From the NCBI RefSeq assembly GCF_014698825.1, contig NZ_JACJTT010000005.1, positions 1-64,000 on the forward strand: a DNA stretch of 64,000 nucleotides, given 5' to 3'. Source of the stretch: Richelia sinica FACHB-800 (GTDB taxonomy: Bacteria > Cyanobacteriota > Cyanobacteriia > Cyanobacteriales > Nostocaceae). Within the stretch, counting starts at the first letter, position 1, and each line of letters begins with the position of its first letter. Positions 17,431 through 25,167 of this stretch are shown here, piece by piece. The notes beneath the pieces were generated by a model. The model did no database searches, was not told where the DNA came from, and saw nothing but the letters and a program-made list of their open reading frames with translations. A program made the position numbers and the translations under genes.

Positions 17431-17801
17431 AAGTTAACGCCTGTTCAGTGTTATTGCATGGTATAATACAGACTTTAAAACTGGGTTAAACAAGCTGTGT
17501 CTCTAGAGTTGAGGCAAATGTTGAGACAAGGTTTTGCAGCTTATTTTTCATGACCCGTTTACCCGACTGCTTAGAAAGATTATAAAACCGAAAATATTGA
17601 AGCGTTGATTTATTTTCTGCAAGATTTCAACCAAGTTTTGACAGGTGATAAAAGAGAGGATGGTAAGTGGTGATCATCAAGGTATTGTAACTGAAGTGTA
17701 AAAGATGGAAATTGAAATTTAAATTTTTCATCAATTTCCGTAATTAGGTATCCAGGATTTGCAAAAATAATACGTGACAATATAAAAAACACCTGAAAGC
17801 A

Positions 17802-18953
17802 GTGGTAGATAATTTATTTTTAACAAAAAACATACAACAAAAAACTAATCATGTTTTTGTATTTTTAGAAATTTTTGCCTTAGAAGGTGGTATTCAATCT
17901 TACGTCAAAGATATCTTTCGTGCATATCAAGGCTTAAATTCAAACTTCAGTGCTGACGTTTTTTTATTAAGAGATGTTCCCAGTTGTGAAAATAATTTTG
18001 CCTCGGAAAATTTAAGATTTCATTATTTCAAAAGTAAATCTCCAGTGGTGGGGAGACTGAAGTTAGCTTTTGCCTTATTGCAGTATTTATTACAGCAGCA
18101 ACCAGCACAAGTCTTTTGTGGTCATATCAAACTGGCTGTACTCATCCAAACCCTTTGTAAACCCTTGGGTATTCCCTACACAGTTTTAACCTATGGTAAG
18201 GAAGTTTGGGAACCATTACCGGAAATAGAACGCCGTGCTTTAGTAGGTGCGAAAAACATTTGGACAATTAGCCGTTACAGTCGCGATCGCGCTAGTGTTG
18301 CGAATAAAATAGACCCTGATAAGTTCCAACTTCTACCTTGTGCCATTAATGGGCAAAAATTTACCCCTGGCCCCAAGCAACCAGAATTAGTAGCAAAGTA
18401 TGGCTTGCAAAATGCCAAAGTATTAATGACCGTAGCACGATTATGGTCGGGGGATATTTACAAAGGAGTAGATGTCACTATTAGGGCTTTACCGCGCATC
18501 CTGGCAGCGTTTCCAGAGGTAAAATATTTAGTGATCGGTCGGGGTGATGACCAGCCCAGATTGGCCCAATTAGCCCAAGATTTAGGCGTAAGCGATCGCG
18601 TCATCTTTGCCGGTTTCGTACCTACAGACCAATTAATGCTGCACTACCGCCTTGCCGATGCCTATATTATGCCTTCTCAAGAAGGTTTCGGCATAGTTTA
18701 TTTGGAAGCTATGGCCTGTGAAATTCCCGTATTGGCTGGTGATGATGATGGTTCAGCAGACCCCCTTCAGGATGGTAAGCTAGGATGGCAAGTCCCCCAC
18801 CGCAACCCTGAAGCTGTAGCCGCAGCTTGTTTAGAAATCCTCCAAGGTGAAGACCAACGTTGTAACGGCAAATGGTTAAGAGAGCAAGCGATCGCTATAT
18901 TTGGTATAGAGGCTTTCCAAACATGCCTGCAACAACTACTGATTGCCTCTTGA
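17802..18953 (+). CDS. Family 4 (GT-B) glycosyltransferase
   Basis: A 383-residue GT-B glycosyltransferase. The N-terminal Rossmann half holds the acceptor-binding G-G-I-Q-S-Y-V pattern (about 29-35). The C-terminal half has the GT4 donor site: an arginine in M-T-V-A-R-L-W, then E-G-F-G-I-V-Y-L-E-A-M-A-C (about 300-312), which is the E-x7-E retaining motif. It probably transfers a sugar from a nucleotide donor to an envelope polysaccharide or lipid. The start is a GTG at 17802 with no strong ribosome site. The 370-base gap before it shows no convincing gene. It stands alone rather than in a polysaccharide cluster. Confidence 0.88.
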   Translation: MVDNLFLTKNIQQKTNHVFVFLEIFALEGGIQSYVKDIFRAYQGLNSNFSADVFLLRDVPSCENNFASENLRFHYFKSKSPVVGRLKLAFALLQYLLQQQPAQVFCGHIKLAVLIQTLCKPLGIPYTVLTYGKEVWEPLPEIERRALVGAKNIWTISRYSRDRASVANKIDPDKFQLLPCAINGQKFTPGPKQPELVAKYGLQNAKVLMTVARLWSGDIYKGVDVTIRALPRILAAFPEVKYLVIGRGDDQPRLAQLAQDLGVSDRVIFAGFVPTDQLMLHYRLADAYIMPSQEGFGIVYLEAMACEIPVLAGDDDGSADPLQDGKLGWQVPHRNPEAVAAACLEILQGEDQRCNGKWLREQAIAIFGIEAFQTCLQQLLIAS

Positions 18954-19014
18954 TCACTTGCTTATGGGTAAAAGTTCCCTACCCAACACTCACTCACCAA
19001 TGGCCAAATAACAA

Positions 19015-19377
19015 ATGATGAATCAATATAGCTTTCAACTTCTTCGTCCTTGGCTAACCTTGTTAGCAGTTATCTGGTTGCTAACATCATTTGGTTTAGG
19101 TTGGCTGGTTAATTCTTTGCTATTTTTATTCGGCTTATTATTACTTGCACCTGTCGTCTTCTTTTTCGGTTTTCGCTGGTGGCTACAAACGAATTTAGTT
19201 ACTGACCAATGTCCTGTATGTAGCTATGAACTCACAGGTTTAAATAACAGCCAATTGCAATGTCCCAACTGTGGAGAACGGTTAATCGTTCAAAATCGCC
19301 AAATACAGCGGTTTACACCAGATGGGACTATAGATGTCACCGCAGTAGAAGTTCAAGCCCAAGTCCTGGAAGATTAA
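19015..19377 (+). CDS. Small membrane protein with C-terminal zinc ribbon
   Basis: A 120-residue protein with two adjacent hydrophobic helices (about 12-30 and 33-54) and a soluble tail with two CxxC knuckles: C-P-V-C near residue 65 and C-P-N-C near residue 80. The four cysteines suit a rubredoxin-like zinc ribbon, probably on the cytoplasmic face. There are two ATG codons in a row (19015 and 19018). No family name is recognised and no function is claimed. Confidence 0.7.
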   Translation: MMNQYSFQLLRPWLTLLAVIWLLTSFGLGWLVNSLLFLFGLLLLAPVVFFFGFRWWLQTNLVTDQCPVCSYELTGLNNSQLQCPNCGERLIVQNRQIQRFTPDGTIDVTAVEVQAQVLED

Positions 19378-19411
19378 CCTGTTTCTGACTGACCTGGTTT
19401 GAGGTTGTGCT

Positions 19412-19431
19412 GATGCGTCAGGAGACGCATC
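19412..19431. terminator. Hairpin between converging genes
   Basis: GATGCGTC (19412-19419), a four-base loop AGGA and GACGCATC (19424-19431) form a perfect 8-bp stem between the zinc-ribbon gene and the minus-strand secreted protein gene. The flank is only weakly T-rich. Confidence 0.45.
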
Positions 19432-19546
19432 TTAGTATTTAAGGCAGGAGGCAGGAGGAAAAGTTTTTGTTGTCTGAGTTTTCAGGTTCAGGTTGTACTT
19501 GATTAACTGAAGAGTCAATACTGTTTCTCCTCCCAGCAAAATTTTG

Positions 19547-19978
19547 TTAATTTTTGTTAACAGAGATTGACAAAGTATATTTATGTTTTCCAGGAATTAA
19601 CTCACCAATATAAACCAAGTACCTGCCGGGTTGCCAGAACCCAGCTAACTCTGGTTTACCTCCAGTGTAATTATCTGCCAACACGCAAAAGCGTCCACCA
19701 GGTCCATCAATTAACAAAGTTGGTTTTCCCTGTCCTTCTACCGTTAAACGCAAATAAGGTAGAGATTCTTTCACCTGAATCACTTGGGTGGGTGCGTCAG
19801 TGATGTTACCGCAGTTACTAGCGACATTTCCCCCAGACTGACCATTGACAATCATCGGGTCAGTTTTCAGGCTACGACTCACTTCAATCACGGGTATCTC
19901 AGCATAAGTAGCTTGGTGGTAAAACAAATTCAGCACCAAAGCGACGGGAACAAAGGCTAATAATTGAAGATTTTTCAT
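19547..19978 (-). CDS. Secreted/periplasmic protein of unknown function
   Basis: A 143-residue protein with a signal peptide: basic start M-K-N, a hydrophobic core to about residue 20 and a likely cleavage after T-Y-A. The mature part is about 115 residues, has two cysteines that could pair (in A-S-N-C-G and R-F-C-V-L), and is rich in Gly and Pro. The stretch L-R-L-T-V-E-G-Q-G-K-P-T-L resembles beta-sandwich pre-peptidase C-terminal folds. No enzymatic motif is visible. Confidence 0.6.
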   Translation of the reverse strand: MKNLQLLAFVPVALVLNLFYHQATYAEIPVIEVSRSLKTDPMIVNGQSGGNVASNCGNITDAPTQVIQVKESLPYLRLTVEGQGKPTLLIDGPGGRFCVLADNYTGGKPELAGFWQPGRYLVYIGELIPGKHKYTLSISVNKN

Positions 19979-20456
19979 ATTTATTCATGCTCCCGACAGT
20001 TAAACGAGCAATTTTATGATTATTCATATTTCTAATATATAGACGAAAATCTTCCGTTTTTGTTCCGAAGCAAGAGTATAAAATTTTATGGGCAAATTCA
20101 CCAGCAAGAGAATTGCAGATTAAATTATCCTGAATTGAGTCAATCTACACAGAAAATTTTGGCTGATCCCTGTTGATCCCTCATTCTTACTACGTGTTTT
20201 CCCAATTCATCTAGAAGTGGATAAATTGCTATTTTTCCGTACTGATACCCATGGGAAATCATCATGGCGACAAATAGATTGACAATAGCTGTCCCCCAGA
20301 GAATCTTCCCAATTGACAATCTCAAATCCAAATTTACAAATGGTATGAGGTGTGAGATAGAAAGACATTAGCTAAAATCACAGACACAACCACCAAGTTA
20401 AAGAAGTGGTTAAACTATTGTCGTCTACGTGTCTTAGCTGAGGTAAACACAAGATT

Positions 20457-20792
20457 ATGAACTCTCAACCTGAAGAAGAATTACAACGCCGTCTGGAACA
20501 GTTAGAGGCAGAAATTAAATCCGCCCAAGTAGTTCCACCAGAAGTGAAAACCCAAGCCAAAGCCACATGGTTTGCCTTTAACTCCTATGTAGAAAAATTT
20601 CAGGCGTGGTTTCAGGGTTTAGCGGGAATGAAAAAAATAGCTGTCGTGGGTGGAATGGTGCTATTAACAGTTTGGATACTACAACTATTATTCAAACTAG
20701 TTTCGGCTGCCATCAGTCTGGCACTGTTGGCGGTGTTGGTGTATGTTGGATACAAATTTTTTGTGTCTAGTAGCTTTCAGAACAAGCAATAG
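20457..20792 (+). CDS. Small conserved-looking membrane protein
   Basis: A 111-residue protein with an N-terminal amphipathic coiled-coil-like segment rich in Glu, Gln and Leu (about 5-25) and two hydrophobic helices at about 62-80 and 83-103. It lies 55 bases before the RDD/pentapeptide gene on the same strand, so the two may be co-transcribed. No domain is recognised. Confidence 0.6.
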   Translation: MNSQPEEELQRRLEQLEAEIKSAQVVPPEVKTQAKATWFAFNSYVEKFQAWFQGLAGMKKIAVVGGMVLLTVWILQLLFKLVSAAISLALLAVLVYVGYKFFVSSSFQNKQ

Positions 20793-20847
20793 CATATATT
20801 AATCACGCCGCTAGGGGCGTACAAATAAACTCAAAGGGAATTATGTA

Positions 20848-22950
20848 ATGGCGACCCCAATTGTCAAAAAAAATAATAATCAATCTAGTCAATCTAAAGC
20901 AGCAGATAAGACTAATGGCATATCCTTGTCAACCAGAAGGTTGGCTGCGTGGATAGTGGAAATGACCCTAGTGGGGGCCAGTGGCTTAATACCTTTTGGA
21001 TTAGGGGCCTATCTCAATTCCCGTAGTGATATCAATCGTGTGCCTTTAAATCCAGTGTTGGTATTGACTGAGAGAGCGATCGCCCGCCCCTTGGCTCTAC
21101 CTGTTAGTTATGGTATCCGTAATGTAGCTTGGCCGACTAATTTCCTCTGGACAGTGGCTTTATTTGCGCCCTTGTCCCTTTCCTGGTGGCAATTGTATTT
21201 ACTCAGCAAAAGCGGTAGCACTCTCCCTAAACGTTGGTTGGGAGTGCGTGTAGTCAACGAAGACGGTAACGCCCCTGGTTTAGGAACTGTGGTAGTTCGA
21301 GAAGGTTTAGGACGTTGGGCAGTTCCTATGTCTATTGCCTATCTTCTGTGGCGTTATAGCTTTGCCTATCCCAATTTAGCCCTATTTACTTCCCTAGCGG
21401 TGTTAATGGTGATTGGGGAAGGAATGGGTTGGCCTTCCCAACGCCAACGTCGTGCCTTCCACGACCAAATTGCCGGGACTTATACTGTCGATGCTAAGAC
21501 TGGAAAACCCAAGGCTGCTACTACCAGTTCTAAAGATGCCGCAGCAACGGCTAAAGCCGCTAAGAAGCCTACGGTGATAGCGGGCATTCATCTCAACCCC
21601 AATGTCACTTTATTTTTGGTGGGGTTAGTCAGCATGAGTGCGGTGTTATCAACTTTAGTTGGTACACAAATTTATATCCAAAGCCAAGAAAGTCAAAGAC
21701 GCACCCAACAAGTTAACGGTCAAAAGTTCCTGGAATTAGTCAGACAGTTAAGTCCCAATTCTGGTGTTACACCGGAAGAACGCCAAAGTGCAGTTTTAGC
21801 GTTAGGTGGTCTGAATGATACCCAATCAATCAAGTTTCTGGTTGATTTGCTAGTGCAAGAAACTGACCCAGTCATGTTAGATAAAGTGCAACAAGCTTTA
21901 GCCAATAGTGGTATTCAAGCATTGCCAGAATTAAAACGCATGAATCAATTTTTAGCTGGGGAATTGGAATCTGTAGGTAGTAGCCCAGAGAAAGAAGTAC
22001 GAAAAAAGCAATTAGCTTTTAATCAACAGGCATTAAACAAAATTTTGGCAGTTTATAGCGGCAAAATCAAAGATATTGATTTAAGTAAAAGCCAATTAGG
22101 TCCGAAAGGTGCAGGTGAAGGTTCATTGTTTAATTTAGTTTTAGAAAACACCGATTTATCAGGTGTTGTCTTCAAATCTGCCAACTTGAACCAAGCTAAT
22201 TTACAAGGTAGTCGCTTCCGTAGCCCCGGAGAAGACGGAAAATGGGATACATTTGATGATGCGATCGCTGATTTAAATCAGGTCGAACTCAAACAAGCTA
22301 ACCTCACTGATGCTAACCTCAGTCGCGTATCCCTCAACCGCAGTGACTTAAGCCGCGCTAACCTTAACAAAGCTAATTTGTCCAATGCCCGGTTACTAAA
22401 TGCTAACCTTAGTAGTGCCCAATTTGTAGGTAGTGATTTACGTAACGCTATCCTCGAAAATGCCAGCCTCACCGGTGCAGATATCAGTGATGCGAAATTA
22501 AATGAAGCTAATTTGTATGCTGCCCATCTGGGTCGTGTTTCTGCCATTGGCACACAATTATCTTTCGCTGACTTAACAAAAACTGATTGGCAAGGTGCTG
22601 ACCTGTCAGAAGCTTATTTAGACCGCGCAAATCTCACCGATGCTAACTTGAGTGCCACCCGTCTCACAGGGGCAGTTTTACGTTCTGCCAAATTAACAAA
22701 TGTCAACCTGCGAAATTCTGATTTAAGTCGTGCAGACTTGCGAGGAGCAAATGTAGATGGTGCAGATTTTCAAGATGCAATTCTCTTTCCTCCCAAACAA
22801 GACCCTGGTGATCAATTTGTTCAAACCAATGATGTAGGTTCACAAGCAGCCATAGTTAAAGGTGTTGACTTTACCGAAGCCAAAAATTTAGATGCTAAAC
22901 AATTGGCGTTTATTTGTACCCAAGGTGGGATTCATCCCCGTTGTCCTTAA
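20848..22950 (+). CDS. RDD-family membrane protein fused to pentapeptide repeats
   Basis: A 700-residue fusion. Residues about 28-215 form an RDD-type transmembrane domain with several helices and the W-L-G-V-R-V-V-N-E-D-G motif. A further helix near 250-275 leads to a helical segment (about 285-375) that resembles HEAT/armadillo pairs, with Q-S-I-K-F-L-V-D-L-L. Residues about 410-660 hold many A-(N/D)-L-x-x pentapeptide repeats, which build a right-handed quadrilateral beta-helix. A good AAGGGA site precedes the ATG. Pentapeptide proteins are abundant in cyanobacteria and mostly of unknown role; the fused domain may anchor the helix at a membrane. Confidence 0.82.
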   Translation: MATPIVKKNNNQSSQSKAADKTNGISLSTRRLAAWIVEMTLVGASGLIPFGLGAYLNSRSDINRVPLNPVLVLTERAIARPLALPVSYGIRNVAWPTNFLWTVALFAPLSLSWWQLYLLSKSGSTLPKRWLGVRVVNEDGNAPGLGTVVVREGLGRWAVPMSIAYLLWRYSFAYPNLALFTSLAVLMVIGEGMGWPSQRQRRAFHDQIAGTYTVDAKTGKPKAATTSSKDAAATAKAAKKPTVIAGIHLNPNVTLFLVGLVSMSAVLSTLVGTQIYIQSQESQRRTQQVNGQKFLELVRQLSPNSGVTPEERQSAVLALGGLNDTQSIKFLVDLLVQETDPVMLDKVQQALANSGIQALPELKRMNQFLAGELESVGSSPEKEVRKKQLAFNQQALNKILAVYSGKIKDIDLSKSQLGPKGAGEGSLFNLVLENTDLSGVVFKSANLNQANLQGSRFRSPGEDGKWDTFDDAIADLNQVELKQANLTDANLSRVSLNRSDLSRANLNKANLSNARLLNANLSSAQFVGSDLRNAILENASLTGADISDAKLNEANLYAAHLGRVSAIGTQLSFADLTKTDWQGADLSEAYLDRANLTDANLSATRLTGAVLRSAKLTNVNLRNSDLSRADLRGANVDGADFQDAILFPPKQDPGDQFVQTNDVGSQAAIVKGVDFTEAKNLDAKQLAFICTQGGIHPRCP

Positions 22951-22999
22951 TAGATATCTCCGAAAAACTTTGTAGAGATGTTCCATGGAACGTCTCTAC
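22951..22999. repeat. Partial MITE-like element (copy A)
   Basis: Starts directly after the TAA of the RDD gene with TAGATATCTCC and continues to a 28-base near-perfect palindrome, GTAGAGATGTTCCATGGAAC..., at 22972-22999. It shares its end sequence with elements at 35917 and 42975. A right-hand end was not found, so this copy seems truncated. Confidence 0.55.
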
Positions 23000-23100
23000 C
23001 AGGATGAAAAAAACGCAAAAGCTGTAGATAAGACAGTTAGGAAGTTAACTGAAACTGAGACACCCAAAAGCTTGTAGCACTGTTACATTTCAACTGTCGC

Positions 23101-23173
23101 AAGTGACAGACCGCCATTTTGATAAAATAAAATGTCCGCAATTGCGGACATAAATTAAGGGCTTCTGTCACTT
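23101..23173. repeat. Nested inverted repeat with perfect 18-bp palindrome
   Basis: An outer inverted repeat AAGTGACAGA (23101-23110) / TCTGTCACTT (23164-23173) encloses the perfect palindrome TGTCCGCAATTGCGGACA (23133-23150). The arrangement could be a mobile-element remnant, an operator or a structured RNA. It lies in the 814-base gene-poor gap after the RDD gene. Confidence 0.8.
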
Positions 23174-23399
23174 CTGTTGGCTACAATCATGTATGGAACA
23201 TGCTTTTTTTATTCTTGATTAATTCTTCAATAAAATCAATAGTAAAAACTAAAAATAGTAGACATAATACCTGTTAACACATCATAAATAAAAATTAAAA
23301 ATTCCTATTAGACAAGGGGTTTAAGAGTTTGAAAAATTATTGATAATTTTAGACAAAATAACTGGATTTTTATCCTTGAAATTGTGGAACAATTGTCTA

Positions 23400-23636
23400 A
23401 ATTAACCTCAGTTCGGGTTGATTAGGGCTATTCGGGCGATAACTTCGAGTTAAGGTGATTCAACGGAACCCGCAAAAATTTGAGCAATTAATTACCGAAA
23501 TACTGGATTGTAGTGCGTAAATTCGGATTGTTCAGTTGATTTCGTCCTTTGAGTAAGGATTATGATTTGTCTACAGATTTGAGTGATGCTATTCTCCAGG
23601 TTTATTGTTTGGACATCAAAGGTATAGCTGCTAGGA
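23400..23636 (+). pseudogene. Decayed IS5-type transposase fragment
   Basis: Translation across frames gives pieces that line up with the C-terminal half of IS5-family DDE transposases. G-Y-S-G-D-N-F appears at 23426-23446 after an in-frame TAG, then V-K-V-I-Q-R-N-P-Q-K-F-E-Q-L in a shifted frame (about 23449-23490). P-K-Y-W-I-V-V-R-K-F-G-L-F-S comes next, followed by L-S-K-D-Y-D-L-S-T-D-L-S-D-A (about 23495-23600). At least one frameshift and two stop codons break it. The catalytic E region appears as I-V-V-R in place of I-V-E-R. No terminal inverted repeats were identified. Family call is from motif memory. Confidence 0.7.
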
Positions 23637-23764
23637 AAGACGATGTAGAGATGTGCCAAATATAGGTACTGGTAACAAAATCATTGCTTGGGCATATTCA
23701 AATTTTGCACCATCACCATCGTCAAGTGCTGAATCTAGCAGCTTATAACTATGACTGGAAAATA

Positions 23765-24313
23765 TCAGCTTAAAAAGGAACGGGCCAGGAAAAAGCTAGC
23801 AATAGATTTAGCATCTACTGGTTCCCCTTCTAAAATAGCTTTTTCTAATTCCTGGGGTGTTAATAAGATGGTTTCAATGTCTTCATCCTCATCGTGTTGG
23901 GGAGGAGTTTCTAATTTCTCTAAATCTCTCGCTAAAAAGGCGTAGATAATTTCATCTGAATAACCAGGAGCAAGGAAAAATTCGCCTAATTTATCCCATT
24001 TATGGGCACGATAGCCAGTTTCTTCTTCTATTTCCCGTTGTACAGTTCCTAAGGGGTCTTCATTGAGTTCTACTGTTCCGGCTGGGAATTCTAGGAGTCT
24101 GCCTTGAACAGCAAAGCGATATTGACGGACAAGAACTAATTTACCATCTGAAGTTACGGGCAAAGCCAGAGCGCCACCAGGATGACGAATACACTCCCAT
24201 TCTCCTTCGGATTTATTAGGTAAACGCAAGCGGTTGACTTCAAAGTTAAACTTGCGTCCTTTGTGGAATAGACGTTGTTTGAGTAGCTGTGGTAATTCTC
24301 TACCTAGTGGCAT
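23765..24313 (-). CDS. Nudix hydrolase, ADP-ribose pyrophosphatase type
   Basis: A 182-residue Nudix enzyme with a perfect Nudix box (G-x5-E-x7-R-E-I-x-E-E-x-G-Y) at about residues 85-107. The preceding R-Q-Y-R-F-A-V and the E-F-P-A-G-T motif match the ADP-ribose/ADP-sugar diphosphatase branch, which cleaves ADP-ribose into AMP and ribose 5-phosphate. It lies 89 bases downstream of folK on the same strand, so the two may be co-transcribed. Substrate is inferred from subfamily features. Confidence 0.9.
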   Translation of the reverse strand: MPLGRELPQLLKQRLFHKGRKFNFEVNRLRLPNKSEGEWECIRHPGGALALPVTSDGKLVLVRQYRFAVQGRLLEFPAGTVELNEDPLGTVQREIEEETGYRAHKWDKLGEFFLAPGYSDEIIYAFLARDLEKLETPPQHDEDEDIETILLTPQELEKAILEGEPVDAKSIASFFLARSFLS

Positions 24314-24402
24314 AGTAAAATTCTGTTGACCGAGAAATACAGATAAAATATACGTGGCTTGTTTGTGTCATCAGTGTTCTTCTGTCTGGGAAGAGGGTAA
24401 AT

Positions 24403-24930
24403 TTAATTGCCATTCCATACCTGAACATCGGAACAGTTGACCTCTTGCAGCAGAGATTGAATTGCCCGATGAGATACTGGCTCTATCCAGTTAGGGGCAA
24501 TTTCTGCCAGTGGTACTAACACAAAAGCTCTCTCCCGCATTCGCGGATGGGGGATTTGCAGACTGGGTTGAACTAAGATTAAGTCATCATATAACAATAA
24601 GTCCAAATCTAGGGTGCGTGGTTCCCACCTCCCATGACGTACACGCCCAAAATAATGTTCTATTTCTAACAATGTTGCCAATAATGCTTGAGGTGGCATG
24701 GTAACTTGCAAGATAGCGCAACCATTGAGGTAATCTGGCTGGGGTGGGCCAACGGCTTTAGTTTTATACCAACTTGATTGAGACTCTAAGGTAATACCAG
24801 GTGTTTGGGCAAGAGTTTCTAAGGCTGCTGCTAAGATAGCTGGAGAATCGCCTATATTACTACCAAGAGCGATCGCACTTCTTTTATACTGTTTACCCCC
24901 CTCTAATTCCTGCCTGGGGTGAGAATTCAC
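24403..24930 (-). CDS. folK: 2-amino-4-hydroxy-6-hydroxymethyldihydropteridine diphosphokinase (HPPK)
   Basis: HPPK transfers pyrophosphate from ATP to 6-hydroxymethyl-dihydropterin in folate synthesis. The family start A-I-A-L-G-S-N-I-G-D and the signature P-R-T-L-D-L-D-L-L-L-Y are both present, as is the F-G-R-V-R-H-G-R-W segment that binds ATP. The GTG at 24930 is preferred because AGGAA lies eight bases upstream; an in-frame TTG at 24954 without a ribosome site would add eight residues. With this start the protein has 175 residues, near the family norm. The downstream neighbour is a Nudix hydrolase. Confidence 0.92.
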   Translation of the reverse strand: MNSHPRQELEGGKQYKRSAIALGSNIGDSPAILAAALETLAQTPGITLESQSSWYKTKAVGPPQPDYLNGCAILQVTMPPQALLATLLEIEHYFGRVRHGRWEPRTLDLDLLLYDDLILVQPSLQIPHPRMRERAFVLVPLAEIAPNWIEPVSHRAIQSLLQEVNCSDVQVWNGN

Positions 24931-25167
24931 TGATCTTGTTCCTGTGACTATCAATGGATATTAACTTAATCGGGGATCGCTAAACCAAATTCCTTAAAGG
25001 TTTCGCAAAAAACATAATATCGCACTGAATTAAGTTAATTGTTTATGGGATATTATACTAACACGAAGATAGCACCCTAATGCTAATTTTTTGCCTAGCC
25101 CTTAGCGGTCGCTACCTTAGTTGCACATTAACTAAATTAAGGTAACGCTAACAAGGAGAAACTGCGC

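Noticed and set aside
17610-17792. A 60-codon minus-strand frame upstream of the glycosyltransferase gene
   Set aside because: No family resemblance and no ribosome site; it lies in the presumed promoter region of the glycosyltransferase.
20140-20331. A 63-codon minus-strand frame with one hydrophobic segment
   Set aside because: It starts with TTG and has no ribosome site, family motif or coupled neighbour. It could be real but cannot be supported.
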